Source: Methylophaga sp. OBS4 (GTDB taxonomy: Bacteria; Pseudomonadota; Gammaproteobacteria; Nitrosococcales; Methylophagaceae). Taken from it: a DNA stretch of 64,000 nt. The translations under genes were made by a program, and so were the position numbers. The stretch spans positions 1-64,000 of the forward strand of contig NZ_JAPDMV010000001.1 in NCBI RefSeq assembly GCF_026319305.1. Direction: 5' to 3'. The first letter of the stretch is position 1; each line of letters starts with the position of its first letter. Shown here piece by piece: positions 35,174 through 44,680 of this stretch. The notes below the pieces were generated by a model. It was given only the letters and a program-made list of their open reading frames with translations, searched no databases and was not told where the DNA came from.

Positions 35174-35979
35174 TGCGTCTTTATGGTGATGGTCTGGTTG
35201 TTCATCAGGCTCAATCTGATGAAGGTGTTATTGAAGTTGTTGACTATGGCGACAGCCGTTCGCTGCATTTTGGCACCTACCCGCGCCAGAGTACGATGCG
35301 AATGAGTGCACCGCACAGACTGGAGCTTACTTATACACAGTCGATGATGGCTTGTCTGTTACTTAATCCTGCCCCCAAGCGCGCGCTGGTCGTCGGTCTG
35401 GGCGGCGGATCTTTGGTGAAGTTTCTTTTATATCATTTTCCTCAGTGTCAGGTAGATGTTGTCGAATATCGGCAGGATGTGGTTGATGTGGCACAGCGCT
35501 TTTTTGGTGTATCCACTGATAATCCCAATCTCAATATTCATCTGGGTGACGGTTACCTGCATGTCAAACGCTGTTTTTACGATAGTGATTTGAGTTATGA
35601 CTTGTTACTGGTTGATGCTTACGATCACAATGGCATGGCAGCCAGCGTCGGCGTGCAAGCTTTTTTTGATGCCTGTGCCGGAATTCTGACTGCTAACGGT
35701 GTGATGAGCATTAACCTTTGGGGCAGTGACCGGTCCACGTTCAACCTCACCATGCAACGTATCAATCAGAGTTTTGATAACCGTGCCATGATTCTGCCGG
35801 TTGAGAACAAGGGTAATGTTATTGCGCTCGCCACCAACTTCTATGTCAAACACAATGATTTGAAACAGTTACGGCCCCAGGTTGATGTGATGGAAATGCA
35901 ACTCAATATCAATCTGCCCAAGTCGTTGCAGAATTTGATCCGGCAAAATCGCAATTTTATCAGCCGGTTGTTTGCCTGA
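35173..35979 (+). CDS. Spermidine synthase-like methyltransferase-fold protein
   Basis: A 268-residue protein of the SpeE superfamily. The nucleotide-binding loop is VVGLGGGSLVKFL, followed by VDVVEYRQDVVDVA and a DGYLHV segment as in aminopropyltransferases, and LLLVDAYD in the active-site strand. It lacks the ordinary SpeE N-terminal strand domain length, and the GDG/DxxDP residues of polyamine synthases are only partly kept, so the substrate is open. The start overlaps the DUF3530 stop and the stop overlaps the antiporter start. Confidence 0.8.
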   Translation: MRLYGDGLVVHQAQSDEGVIEVVDYGDSRSLHFGTYPRQSTMRMSAPHRLELTYTQSMMACLLLNPAPKRALVVGLGGGSLVKFLLYHFPQCQVDVVEYRQDVVDVAQRFFGVSTDNPNLNIHLGDGYLHVKRCFYDSDLSYDLLLVDAYDHNGMAASVGVQAFFDACAGILTANGVMSINLWGSDRSTFNLTMQRINQSFDNRAMILPVENKGNVIALATNFYVKHNDLKQLRPQVDVMEMQLNINLPKSLQNLIRQNRNFISRLFA

Positions 35980-37169
35980 TGAATTCATCTGTACTGCTGG
36001 TGTTGGGCCTGTTATTGGTAACGGGCCTGCTGTTGAGTTTACTGGCGGCACGTACCAATACACCACGCATTGCAGCTTATGCTGTTGCCGGCTTGCTTTG
36101 GTCGCCGGATTTGCTGGGGGGGTGGTTGGGGCTGGATATGACCAGTTGGTCGGGCCCACTGACTGACAGTGCACTGGCGATTGTCGCTTATCTGATCGGC
36201 GGTTCGGTCACTGCAACACAACTACGTCGTCTTGGCAAAACCATTGTGTTTTGCACAGCGGGAGAAGTGATAGGAGCAGTTGTATTAGTGACAGTGTCGA
36301 TCTGGTGGTTGATGTCAGGTCAGACAACAGATGCACTGCTACTGGCCGTTGTGTTAGGTACGCTGGCTGCCAGTACTGCGCCAGCTGCGACGGTTGCGGT
36401 AATTTATCAATATCGGAGTAAAGGCCCTTTAACTACCACGTTGCTGGGGGTTGTTGCACTTGATGATGCGGTGGGCATTGTTTTGTTTTCATTGATGCTG
36501 GTGTGGGTCACCGGCAGCAGTTTGATGAATGCGGCTGTCAGTGCCGGTACCGAAATTCTGGGGGCTTTGATACTGGGTGCTTTGATGGGGTGGTTGCTGG
36601 CTTATTTAGGTCGCCGGGTGCGTAATCGCAACTTTTTCCTGCCCATGGTGCTGGCTTCCTTGTTATTGAGCCAGGGGTTGGCGCAACAATGGCATTGTTC
36701 ACCTTTACTGACGGCGATGGCCATGGGTTTTTTTGCGCGGGCCACATTCAAATCAGGTGGGGAACGCTTGTTTGCGCCGATAGAATATCTGGAAGAGCTG
36801 GTGTTTCTGACCTTTTTCACACTGGCTGGTGCCCATTTCAAATTGAGCGTGTTGATGCAAGGGATTGAACTGGTATCGATTTATGTGCTGGCGCGGGTTA
36901 TCGGCAAAGTGCTGGGGGCAAGACTGGCAGCCCAATTGTGTGCTGCGCCGGAGAGGGTTCGAAATTATATTGGCCTGGCTGTGGTGCCTCAAGCAGGGAT
37001 TGCTATCGGTTTAGCACTGTCATTGTTGCATCATCCTGTTTTTGCCGACACAGGGTTGTTGATTGTTAATGTTATTTTGGCCAGTACGCTTATCTATGAA
37101 TTGCTCGGCCCGCTGGCAACACGGTTTGCTTTATTCAGGGCGGGCGAAATAAAAAGTGGGGCGTCATAA
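35979..37169 (+). CDS. CPA-type cation:proton antiporter
   Basis: A 396-residue inner membrane protein with about 12 hydrophobic helices. The ion-binding ALDDAVGI (Asp-Asp pair near residue 165) and the preceding crossover-like TLAASTAPAATVAVI identify the CPA (NhaA/Kef-like) superfamily. It lacks the C-terminal RCK domain of Kef systems. It is directly followed (2 bases) by a CBS-domain gene that may regulate it. Ion specificity (Na+, K+) cannot be told. Confidence 0.85.
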   Translation: MNSSVLLVLGLLLVTGLLLSLLAARTNTPRIAAYAVAGLLWSPDLLGGWLGLDMTSWSGPLTDSALAIVAYLIGGSVTATQLRRLGKTIVFCTAGEVIGAVVLVTVSIWWLMSGQTTDALLLAVVLGTLAASTAPAATVAVIYQYRSKGPLTTTLLGVVALDDAVGIVLFSLMLVWVTGSSLMNAAVSAGTEILGALILGALMGWLLAYLGRRVRNRNFFLPMVLASLLLSQGLAQQWHCSPLLTAMAMGFFARATFKSGGERLFAPIEYLEELVFLTFFTLAGAHFKLSVLMQGIELVSIYVLARVIGKVLGARLAAQLCAAPERVRNYIGLAVVPQAGIAIGLALSLLHHPVFADTGLLIVNVILASTLIYELLGPLATRFALFRAGEIKSGAS

Positions 37170-37171
37170 AT

Positions 37172-37606
37172 ATGACCTGTCAGATTATTGATCTCACGGT
37201 AGGCGAGTGGCTGCAGTTGCACCAGGCTGAGCCGGTGCTGGTATCAGCAGATATGCCGCTGAAACAAGTCGCAGAGCAGATGTTGATACGAGGGCACCGT
37301 GATGCCTATGTCGCCCGTGAACAAACTATTCTGGGGCATCTTAATTTCAACAAGGTCATTAATCATCTGTTTGCTCATGAACGGCCCATCCATACGCACA
37401 GGCAGTTGTTCGCACGCGTTACAGAAGCTACCGCCTCCGAATTGATGGATCCGCATTATGCTTATTGCCGGGAAAATGAAGTATTGTGTGATGTGCTGCA
37501 CCGGCAACTGGAGAGCGATATTGATGATTTGATAGTATTAGGCTCTGATAATATGCTGTGCGGTGTGATAGTACTCAAGGAACTGGTGCGGGAAAGTCTT
37601 AAATGA
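37172..37606 (+). CDS. CBS-domain pair protein
   Basis: A 144-residue cytoplasmic protein built of two CBS motifs (about 10-65 and 85-143), each with the V..D.PL..V or EVL.DVL helix and a closing GHLNFNKVI or GVIVLKEL strand. Such modules bind adenine nucleotides and regulate partner proteins. Position between the antiporter (2 bases upstream) and the L,D-transpeptidase (4-base ATGA overlap) suggests control of the antiporter. Confidence 0.85.
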   Translation: MTCQIIDLTVGEWLQLHQAEPVLVSADMPLKQVAEQMLIRGHRDAYVAREQTILGHLNFNKVINHLFAHERPIHTHRQLFARVTEATASELMDPHYAYCRENEVLCDVLHRQLESDIDDLIVLGSDNMLCGVIVLKELVRESLK

Positions 37607-38166
37607 AAAAGCTGATAGCCGTTACATTAACGATGCTGGCCATGGTGAGCTGGCAGCAGCCAGTTATGGCTAAAGGTGATTATGAGCTGGTGATTAAACG
37701 CTCTGAGAAACGATTGGTTATCCAGAAAGATGGTGTGACTTTACGTTCATTCCATGTGGCGCTAGGCAGTGGTGGGCGTAAAGCCAAAATCGAAGCAGGG
37801 GACCGCAAAACGCCACTGGGTAAATATCATATTGTTCAGCTACGTGACAGTGATCGTTTTCATCTGTTCCTACAACTGGATTATCCCAGTGTTCGCGATG
37901 CAATAAGAGCTTTGAAGACGAATTTAATCAGTCGCGATGAGTACCGGGCTATTCTTGATGCCCATATTTATGGTGGCATCCCGCCGCAGGATACCGCCCT
38001 TGGTGGCGCCATTGGCATACATGGCATCGGTGCGGAAACTGAAAACAAACTTGAAATCCATCAATTTGCGAACTGGACGCAGGGGTGTATCGCCTTGCGT
38101 AATAACGAAATCGAACAGCTGATGCGTTATGTCGATGTCGGCACACAAGTGATTATTACCGACTAA
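37603..38166 (+). CDS. L,D-transpeptidase (YkuD family), exported
   Basis: A 187-residue periplasmic protein. Signal peptide about 1-23 (ends VMA). The YkuD catalytic part spans about 28-187: GIHGIG supplies the His and WTQGCIALRNNEIEQL contains the nucleophile Cys, with TQGCIAL in place of the usual SHGCIRL. It may crosslink peptidoglycan or attach proteins; proteins of this ErfK-like branch with PLGKYHIV are common. The start overlaps the CBS gene stop (ATGA), and it ends the chain. Confidence 0.88.
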   Translation: MKKLIAVTLTMLAMVSWQQPVMAKGDYELVIKRSEKRLVIQKDGVTLRSFHVALGSGGRKAKIEAGDRKTPLGKYHIVQLRDSDRFHLFLQLDYPSVRDAIRALKTNLISRDEYRAILDAHIYGGIPPQDTALGGAIGIHGIGAETENKLEIHQFANWTQGCIALRNNEIEQLMRYVDVGTQVIITD

Positions 38167-38297
38167 AATCCTGTTTATCATTTCACGATAATTGCGGTTT
38201 TCGTAAGGCCAGAGGCCGGGATCTGATTAAATTTCTCGGGTAGGCAGTTGAATTTGGTAGAATAATGCACGTTTCTGCCGAACCTTCCCGAGGACTT

Positions 38298-40481
38298 ATG
38301 CAAGCCGCGCCTGAACTCTTTTCTTATCGCAAATTCTGGGCACATCGTTTTGGTGTGGCGCCTGAGCTGCCGATGTCACGCGAGGAAATGGACGCGCTGG
38401 GCTGGGATGCCTGTGACATTATCATTGTGACTGGTGATGCCTATGTCGATCATCCCAGTTTCGGGATGGCGCTGATTGGCCGTTTGTTGGAAGCCCAGGG
38501 CTTTCGTGTCGGCATTATTTCACAGCCCGACTGGACCAGCGCTGAAGACTTCAAAAAACTGGGTAAACCCAATCTGTTTTTCGGGGTGACCGGCGGCAAT
38601 ATGGATTCTATGGTCAACCGCTATACCTCGGATAAGCGTGTGCGCAGTAATGATGCCTACACGGCGGGCGGTGAAGGGGGGAAACGGCCTGATCGCAGCG
38701 TGGTGGTGTACAGCCAACGCTGCCGGGAAGCATTCAAAGGTGTGCCGGTCATTATCGGTGGCATTGAGGCCAGCCTGCGCCGTATTGCCCATTACGACTA
38801 CTGGTCGGAAAAAGTGCGGCATAGCGTGATTATGGACTCAAAAGCAGATTTGCTGGTTTATGGTAATGGCGAGCGTCAGGTGGTGGAAATCGCCCATCGG
38901 CTGGCGGCCGGCGAGCCGATCAAAGCATTGACCGATATTCGCGGCACGGCATACACCACTAAACACGGACAACGCGAAGGCTGGTGGGAAAAAGACTCCA
39001 GCTCTGTCGATACGCCGGGCAAAATCAATCCGCCGGTCGATCCCTACCAGATGCAAACCGAGGAAAGCTGCGCGGAAGAAAAAGCCAAAACGCCGCAACA
39101 AACAGCGGATAAACCGGCACCCAATGTAATTCAGATTCACCGGGTATCGCCACGCCATGCAGCCCGTACCGTGATCAGGCTGCCTGCTTACAAGCAGGTC
39201 AAAGATGATCCGGTCATGTACGCACACACCTCGCGGATTTTGCATCTTGAAACTAATCCCGGCAATGCGTTGGCGCTGGTGCAGCAACATGAAGAGCAGG
39301 ATGTCTGGCTCAATCCGCCACCGATTCCGCTGACCACCGCCGAAATGGATGCGGTGTTTGACTTACCCTACAGCCGTTTGCCACATACCCGCTACGGGCA
39401 GATGAATATTCCTGCTTATGAAATGATTCGTTTCTCGGTCAATATCATGCGCGGCTGTTTTGGCGGCTGCACATTCTGCTCCATCACCGAACATGAAGGT
39501 CGTATCATTCAGAGCCGCTCTGAAGATTCGATTATCAAGGAAATTGAAGCGATTCGTGATACCACCCCGGGGTTTACCGGCATCATTTCCGATCTGGGCG
39601 GACCTACCGCCAATATGTATCGGCTGGCGTGCAAAAGTGAAGAAATTGAAGCCAGTTGTCGGCGCCTTTCCTGTGTCTATCCCGGTGTCTGTAAAAACCT
39701 CAATACTGACCATACACCGCTGATTGATCTGTATAAACGTGCTCGCTCTTTGCCGGGTATTAAAAAGATTCTGATCGCCTCCGGTCTGCGTTATGACCTG
39801 GCGGTGTTGTCACCTGAGTATGTGAAAGAGCTGGTTACCCATCATGTCGGCGGTTATCTGAAAATAGCACCGGAACATACCGAAGACGGACCGTTGTCAC
39901 AGATGATGAAACCGGGGATCGGCACTTACGATAAATTCAAGGCCATGTTCGACAAGTACTCGAAAGCGGCCGGTAAGGAGCAATATCTGATCCCTTACTT
40001 TATCGCTGCCCATCCGGGTACGACCGATGAAGACATGATGAACCTTGCTTTGTGGCTCAAACGTAATGGTTTCCGTGCCGATCAGGTGCAGGCTTATCTA
40101 CCGTCGCCCATGTCTGCTGCAGCGGCCATGTATCATTCCGGCAAGGACACTTTGCATAAGGTCAGACGTCAGGGCGGGGATATTTCGGTACCGAAAGGTC
40201 TGAAAGTACGCCGTCTGCACAAGGCCTTTTTGCGTTACCACGATCCGGAAAACTGGCCCATGCTGCGTGAAGCGCTGAAAAACATGGGGCGCGCCGACTT
40301 GATCGGCAACGGCAAAAAGCATTTGATTCCTAATTGGCAACCTGTGGGCACGGGCGCTAAGGGAGAGGGCAGTCGTGTCAGTCGCAAAGCGCATAAACCT
40401 GTTGAGGGTAAATCATTCCGCACCCAGCATACCCGACCTAAACCGGGCAAAAGCAAAGCCGGTAGACGTCGGCAGGGTTAG
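38298..40481 (+). CDS. YgiQ-family radical SAM protein
   Basis: A 727-residue protein of the YgiQ family. The N-terminal YgiQ domain ([31 protein letters not shown]) is followed by a radical SAM core with [12 protein letters not shown] (CxxxCxxC) around residue 395. The C-terminus (about 675-727) is a basic Lys/Arg/Gly tail, as usual, suited to nucleic acid binding. Its reaction is unknown. I prefer ATG 38298 because CCGAGGA precedes it; ATG 38265 would add 11 residues with no good site. It appears to be transcribed alone. Confidence 0.92.
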   Translation: MQAAPELFSYRKFWAHRFGVAPELPMSREEMDALGWDACDIIIVTGDAYVDHPSFGMALIGRLLEAQGFRVGIISQPDWTSAEDFKKLGKPNLFFGVTGGNMDSMVNRYTSDKRVRSNDAYTAGGEGGKRPDRSVVVYSQRCREAFKGVPVIIGGIEASLRRIAHYDYWSEKVRHSVIMDSKADLLVYGNGERQVVEIAHRLAAGEPIKALTDIRGTAYTTKHGQREGWWEKDSSSVDTPGKINPPVDPYQMQTEESCAEEKAKTPQQTADKPAPNVIQIHRVSPRHAARTVIRLPAYKQVKDDPVMYAHTSRILHLETNPGNALALVQQHEEQDVWLNPPPIPLTTAEMDAVFDLPYSRLPHTRYGQMNIPAYEMIRFSVNIMRGCFGGCTFCSITEHEGRIIQSRSEDSIIKEIEAIRDTTPGFTGIISDLGGPTANMYRLACKSEEIEASCRRLSCVYPGVCKNLNTDHTPLIDLYKRARSLPGIKKILIASGLRYDLAVLSPEYVKELVTHHVGGYLKIAPEHTEDGPLSQMMKPGIGTYDKFKAMFDKYSKAAGKEQYLIPYFIAAHPGTTDEDMMNLALWLKRNGFRADQVQAYLPSPMSAAAAMYHSGKDTLHKVRRQGGDISVPKGLKVRRLHKAFLRYHDPENWPMLREALKNMGRADLIGNGKKHLIPNWQPVGTGAKGEGSRVSRKAHKPVEGKSFRTQHTRPKPGKSKAGRRRQG

Positions 40482-40604
40482 GGGCTGAAACGGCAACAGA
40501 TTCCTAAGCGAATAAAAAATATTCTGCCGGGCGCGAACATTTTTGACTGAACGTGGTCTTTGTCTTTGATTTGGACTTTAATCTGACTGGATATAAGGAT
40601 ATTG

Positions 40605-41150
40605 ATGCGTTCTCAACACCCGGCGACACGCTACGATTTGTTTTCCATCCTGTTGCACTGGCTGATTGCAGTTATCACCATCGGTTTGTTCGCCTCCGGC
40701 ATCTGGATGGTCGAGCTGGGCTATTATGATACCTGGTACTACCGCGCTCCCTGGTGGCATAAAAGCCTGGGCGTGGCCATCTTTATGCTGGTTGTTGTCC
40801 GCTGGCTGTGGGGCTTGTTTCGGGCCACGCCGCCGCCCATCCCCTCTATTTCACAATGGCAGCGCATCCTTGCCAAATCGGTTCACGGGATGATGAGTCT
40901 GTTCATCCTGTTGCTGGGGTTCAGCGGCTATCTGATAGTGACCGCCAAAGGCGACGGTCTCAGCGTGTTTGACTGGTTCAAGATTCCCGCTTTCTTTACT
41001 GGCAATGGTAGCCGGGTTGATCTGGCGGGCACAGTACATTTGTGGTTGGGCTATCTGATCATTGCTTGTGCCGTTTTTCACGCATTGGCGGCTTTGAAAC
41101 ATCATTTTATTGATAAGGACACCACGCTTAAACGCATGTTATACCCGTGA
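40605..41150 (+). CDS. Cytochrome b561
   Basis: A 181-residue di-heme inner membrane protein with four hydrophobic helices. Candidate heme ligands are His in LLHWLIA, HKSLGV, SVHGMMSL and the His near HALAALKHHF. It probably oxidises quinol or moves electrons across the membrane. ATG 40605 is preceded by AAGGA; a TTG one codon earlier is less likely. It is followed 52 bases later by yceI, matching the E. coli yceJ-yceI pair. Confidence 0.92.
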   Translation: MRSQHPATRYDLFSILLHWLIAVITIGLFASGIWMVELGYYDTWYYRAPWWHKSLGVAIFMLVVVRWLWGLFRATPPPIPSISQWQRILAKSVHGMMSLFILLLGFSGYLIVTAKGDGLSVFDWFKIPAFFTGNGSRVDLAGTVHLWLGYLIIACAVFHALAALKHHFIDKDTTLKRMLYP

Positions 41151-41202
41151 TAGACGTATTTCCGAGTATCACGGTATAGAACTTAAACCCAGGAGATAAT
41201 CT

Positions 41203-41778
41203 ATGAAAAAAACCTTTTTAGCCATGTCATTTCTCAGTTTGTCGGCTTTGGCGCCGGTTCATGCCGCTGACTATGTGATTGATACCGAGAAAGCACATGC
41301 ATTTATTGATTTTCGGATACAACATTTGGGTTTTAGCTGGATGAGTGGCCGCTTCAACGATTTTTCCGGCAACTTTAGCTATGATCCTGAGCAGCCAGAG
41401 GCATCTGCAATTGAAGTCAATATCGATGTTGCCAGCATCGATACCAACTTTGCCGAACGTGATAAACATTTACGTAGCGCCGAGTTTCTGAACACCGACA
41501 AGTTTCCCGAGGCCTCATTTAAATCAAAAAAATTCCAGCAAAGGGAAGACGGCAGTTTGGTGATGGTGGGTGACTTTACTTTGCATGGTGTGACCAGGGA
41601 AATGACCATACCTGTCAAAAAAATCGGTGAAGGCGATGATCCCTGGGGCGGTTACCGCGTCGGCTTTATGGGGGAAACCAAATTTACCATTGCCGACTAC
41701 GGTATTGATGTCAGTAAACTGGGTCCCAGTTCTCAGGAAGTCTATCTGACATTGTCTATTGAAGGTGTCAGACAGTAA
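41203..41778 (+). CDS. YceI family periplasmic lipid-binding protein
   Basis: A 191-residue protein with signal peptide (about 1-20, ending VHA) and a YceI lipocalin-like barrel (VIDTEKAHAFIDFRIQHLGFSWMSGRF, FTLHGVTREMTIPV). YceI-type proteins bind isoprenoid quinones or similar lipids and are induced by base in E. coli. A strong AGGAGA ribosome binding site is present. Pairing with cytochrome b561 fits a quinone-related role. Confidence 0.93.
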   Translation: MKKTFLAMSFLSLSALAPVHAADYVIDTEKAHAFIDFRIQHLGFSWMSGRFNDFSGNFSYDPEQPEASAIEVNIDVASIDTNFAERDKHLRSAEFLNTDKFPEASFKSKKFQQREDGSLVMVGDFTLHGVTREMTIPVKKIGEGDDPWGGYRVGFMGETKFTIADYGIDVSKLGPSSQEVYLTLSIEGVRQ

Positions 41779-42018
41779 TCATATCTGTTTGGCCAGTTCG
41801 TAGAGCCGGTCAAACTCATCAGGCAAGCTGTTTGCTGGTAATGTTTGCCCTGCGCGTTTGTACCAGTAAGCAGCATTGCTGGTATCTCCTTCTACTCGGT
41901 GCAGGTAGCCATGCACCAGACAAGACAACTCATCCTCATAAATCTGGATCAGACGGTGAGCGCCATCCCAATCGCCTTGTGCAGCGAGTTCCAATGATTG
42001 TAAGTGTTGTGTTGCCAT
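41779..42018 (-). CDS. Small conserved TPR/Sel1-like protein
   Basis: A 79-residue cytoplasmic helical protein. LELAAQGDWDGAHRLIQIYED and GDTSNAAYWYKRAGQTLP look like two helix-turn-helix repeat units of TPR/Sel1 style. Proteins of this sort, often annotated hypothetical, occur in many proteobacteria. Its stop directly abuts the yceI stop, tail-to-tail. It is probably cotranscribed after the 39-residue membrane protein gene 64 bases upstream. Confidence 0.7.
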   Translation of the reverse strand: MATQHLQSLELAAQGDWDGAHRLIQIYEDELSCLVHGYLHRVEGDTSNAAYWYKRAGQTLPANSLPDEFDRLYELAKQI

Positions 42019-42082
42019 CTCAATCTCTCCTGGTGTTGATATGACAACTTTATGTTATAACAGTTTGAATTTAATTAAAATT

Positions 42083-42202
42083 CTAATTTTGCCTTCCCAG
42101 TAGCAGTAAACTGCCAATCAGTGCAAAAGGTGAGGTCATCACTACAAAAAGCAGTTTGATCAACTCGCGGATGATATAAATCACATCGATGATAAAAGCC
42201 AT
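42083..42202 (-). CDS. 39-residue membrane protein
   Basis: A short frame with a near-perfect ribosome binding site (AAAGGAGG, 6 bases before ATG 42202). The product is 39 residues with hydrophobic stretches FIIDVIYIIREL and LLFVVMTSPFALIGSLLLLG, i.e. one transmembrane helix or an amphipathic plus a membrane helix, ending RQN. I do not recognise a family. It lies divergent from tsaB and upstream of the small TPR-like gene on the same strand. The strong site and hydrophobic content support it as real. Confidence 0.7.
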   Translation of the reverse strand: MAFIIDVIYIIRELIKLLFVVMTSPFALIGSLLLLGRQN

Positions 42203-42274
42203 GTTTTCCTCCTTTGAAACTGGCGCTTTGAATTATAATGAACGGTTATGACAGTCAAATGACCTAAAATACTA

Positions 42275-42961
42275 ATGAATATTCTTGCTTTAGATACCTG
42301 TACTGAAATGTGTTCCGCCGCGTTGCTGTTCAATGGCAAGCTGTATCAGCGTGCTGAGCTGACGCAGCGTGGTCATTCAGAAAAAATACTCGGCATGATG
42401 GATGCGTTACTGGCTGAAGTCGGCTGTACGGTGTCTGATATCGAATTGGTGGCTTTCGGTCGGGGGCCGGGTTCCTTTACCGGTGTCCGGATCGGGGTAG
42501 GGGTGGCGCAGGGTATTGCTTTTGCACGTGATTTGCCGGTTGCCGCAGTATCTTCGTTGGCTGCTGTCGCACAAACTGTAATGGATAAATATCAGGTCAG
42601 GCAGGTGGCGGTCGCCATGGATGCCCGTATGGGTGAAGTCTATTCAGCTTTTTTCAAAGCTGAAGCTGGTTTGGCTCAGCTTGTCGATAAGGAACAGGTT
42701 TGCACGCCGGACCAGTTCAAGCCGCTGGATGACACACACTGGTTTGCTGCCGGCACCGGCTGGCAGGCTTATGAAACAATGTTGATGGACCAGTTCAACG
42801 CTCATATCGATGGCGTGGAACCCGAAGCTTATCCGCAAGCAGCGGCCATCATCAAGCTGGCACAACATATGGCTGAGACGAATCAGCTGGTGGCTGCCGA
42901 CCAGGCCATTCCCGTTTATCTGCGTGACAATGTAGCCAAGAAAAAAGGTGCCCAGTCATGA
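42275..42961 (+). CDS. tsaB: tRNA t6A37 synthesis protein TsaB
   Basis: A 228-residue ASKHA-fold partner of TsaD/TsaE in making N6-threonylcarbamoyladenosine at position 37 of ANN-decoding tRNAs. The N-terminus MNILALDTCTEMCSAALL and FGRGPGSFTGVRIGVG are diagnostic. It opens an operon of tRNA modification genes: its stop overlaps the cmoA start (ATGA). Confidence 0.95.
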   Translation: MNILALDTCTEMCSAALLFNGKLYQRAELTQRGHSEKILGMMDALLAEVGCTVSDIELVAFGRGPGSFTGVRIGVGVAQGIAFARDLPVAAVSSLAAVAQTVMDKYQVRQVAVAMDARMGEVYSAFFKAEAGLAQLVDKEQVCTPDQFKPLDDTHWFAAGTGWQAYETMLMDQFNAHIDGVEPEAYPQAAAIIKLAQHMAETNQLVAADQAIPVYLRDNVAKKKGAQS

Positions 42962-43692
42962 GCGATGAACAGGACAAAATTTACGCATCGCCGCTGGATA
43001 AAATGGTGGACTTCCGGTTTGATGAGAAAGTCGTAAGTGTATTTCCGGATATGATTCAGCGGTCGGTGCCCGGCTATGCCACCTTAATTTCCAATATCGG
43101 CATTCTGGCGGCTCGTTATGCCCAGCCTGCCAGTTATTGTTACGATCTCGGCTGTTCGCTCGGTGCGGTGAGTTTGTCGATGCAGCAACGTATTACTGCA
43201 GCAAACTGCCACATCATTGCTGTAGATAATTCTCAGGCAATGATTGAAAAAGCCCGGCAGAATTTTCAGCAGGAGAAAACCGCATCGGTGCCGGTTGAAC
43301 TGGTTTGTGCGGATATTGCCGATGTGGCAATTGAAAATGCTTCCGTGGTGGTGATGAACTTTACCTTGCAGTTTATTCCCTTAGCTCAGCGTCAGGCGCT
43401 GATCAGTCGCATTTATCAGGGTATGGACCCGGGCGGAATATTGATTTTGTCTGAGAAGCTGACATTCCAGTACGCAGAACAAGAGCAGTTTCATATCGAA
43501 TCGCACCACGCTTTCAAACGTGATAACGGCTACAGTGATTTGGAAATCAGTCAGAAACGCTCGGCACTGGAACAGGTATTGATCCCGGAAACACTGCAAC
43601 AGCATGAAGCCCGTTTGCAGCAGGCCGGCTTTGGTTTCGTTGAAAAATGGTTTCAATGTTTTAACTTCGTGTCTCTGGTAGCGGTCAAATGA
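42958..43692 (+). CDS. cmoA: Carboxy-SAM synthase CmoA
   Basis: A 244-residue Rossmann-fold enzyme that converts SAM and prephenate to carboxy-SAM for cmo5U34 formation. The motif YDLGCSLGAVSLSMQ binds the cofactor; the family's FNLTLQFI-like segment appears as MNFTLQFIPL. It overlaps tsaB upstream and cmoB downstream by 4 bases each. Confidence 0.96.
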   Translation: MSDEQDKIYASPLDKMVDFRFDEKVVSVFPDMIQRSVPGYATLISNIGILAARYAQPASYCYDLGCSLGAVSLSMQQRITAANCHIIAVDNSQAMIEKARQNFQQEKTASVPVELVCADIADVAIENASVVVMNFTLQFIPLAQRQALISRIYQGMDPGGILILSEKLTFQYAEQEQFHIESHHAFKRDNGYSDLEISQKRSALEQVLIPETLQQHEARLQQAGFGFVEKWFQCFNFVSLVAVK

Positions 43693-44660
43693 GCGTTTAT
43701 CAGCCTTTTTATCAGCACCTGGATGCGATGGGGCTTGCCAGCTGGCGGCAAATTCTGGCGCAGCAGGTTGAGGAAAAGCTGGCTGTCGACAGGCACGGAA
43801 AAATGCCAATGTGGCAGGAAGCATTGAATGCTTTGCCACAGGTCAACCTGTCCAGGCTGGAGCTCAAAACAGCCGTAGAGGTCGGCACTGAGGCCGATTT
43901 GGCTGGGTTCAGCCGGGAAAGTCTTATTGAACTGTTAAAAGTCTTTCATCCGTGGCGTAAAGGCCCTTATAGGCTGTTTGATATCGAGATTGATACAGAA
44001 TGGCGTTCTGACTGGAAATGGGACAGGGTGTTGCCTCATATTCAATCTTTGCATGGCAGGCGTGTATTGGATGTCGGCGGCGGTAACGGTTACCACGGCT
44101 GGCGTATGTTAGGCGAAGGGGCGGAGCTGGTAGTGGGGATCGATCCCACTGTGGTATTTGCCATGCAATATCAGCTGATGCAGCATTTTATCCAGTCACC
44201 CCGGCATTTTGTGTTGCCTATAGGCATTGAGCAGATGCCCGATAATCTGGCCTGGTTTGATACGGTCTTGTCCATGGGGGTTTTGTATCACAGGCGCTCT
44301 CCGCTTAAACACTTGATGGAATTACGTTCCTGCCTGCGCCCCAAAGGTGAACTGGTGCTGGAAACATTAATTATCGATGGTGAACAAGGCATGAGCCTGA
44401 TGCCTGAAGGGCGTTACGCCAAGATGAAGAATGTCTGGTTTATTCCTTCAGCGGCAACCATGATGCTGTGGATGAGAAAGTGCGGATTCAGAGATGTGCG
44501 TTGCGTGGATATCAATGTGACATCTGTCGAAGAGCAGCGGCGTACTGAATGGATGACGTTTGAATCGTTACAAGACTATCTTGACCCGGCTGATATAACC
44601 AAGACTATTGAAGGTTATCCGGCGCCAAAACGGGGTGTTTTTATTGCTACGGCACCTTAG
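43689..44660 (+). CDS. cmoB: tRNA U34 carboxymethyltransferase CmoB
   Basis: A 323-residue enzyme transferring the carboxymethyl group from carboxy-SAM to ho5U34 of tRNAs. PWRKGPYRLFDIEIDTEWRSDWKWDR, VLDVGGGNGYHGWRMLG and SMGVLYHRRSPLKHL are characteristic. Length equals E. coli CmoB (323). It is the third gene of the tsaB-cmoA-cmoB chain. Confidence 0.97.
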   Translation: MSVYQPFYQHLDAMGLASWRQILAQQVEEKLAVDRHGKMPMWQEALNALPQVNLSRLELKTAVEVGTEADLAGFSRESLIELLKVFHPWRKGPYRLFDIEIDTEWRSDWKWDRVLPHIQSLHGRRVLDVGGGNGYHGWRMLGEGAELVVGIDPTVVFAMQYQLMQHFIQSPRHFVLPIGIEQMPDNLAWFDTVLSMGVLYHRRSPLKHLMELRSCLRPKGELVLETLIIDGEQGMSLMPEGRYAKMKNVWFIPSAATMMLWMRKCGFRDVRCVDINVTSVEEQRRTEWMTFESLQDYLDPADITKTIEGYPAPKRGVFIATAP

Positions 44661-44680
44661 GTGTTTAGTCCGACTGACTC

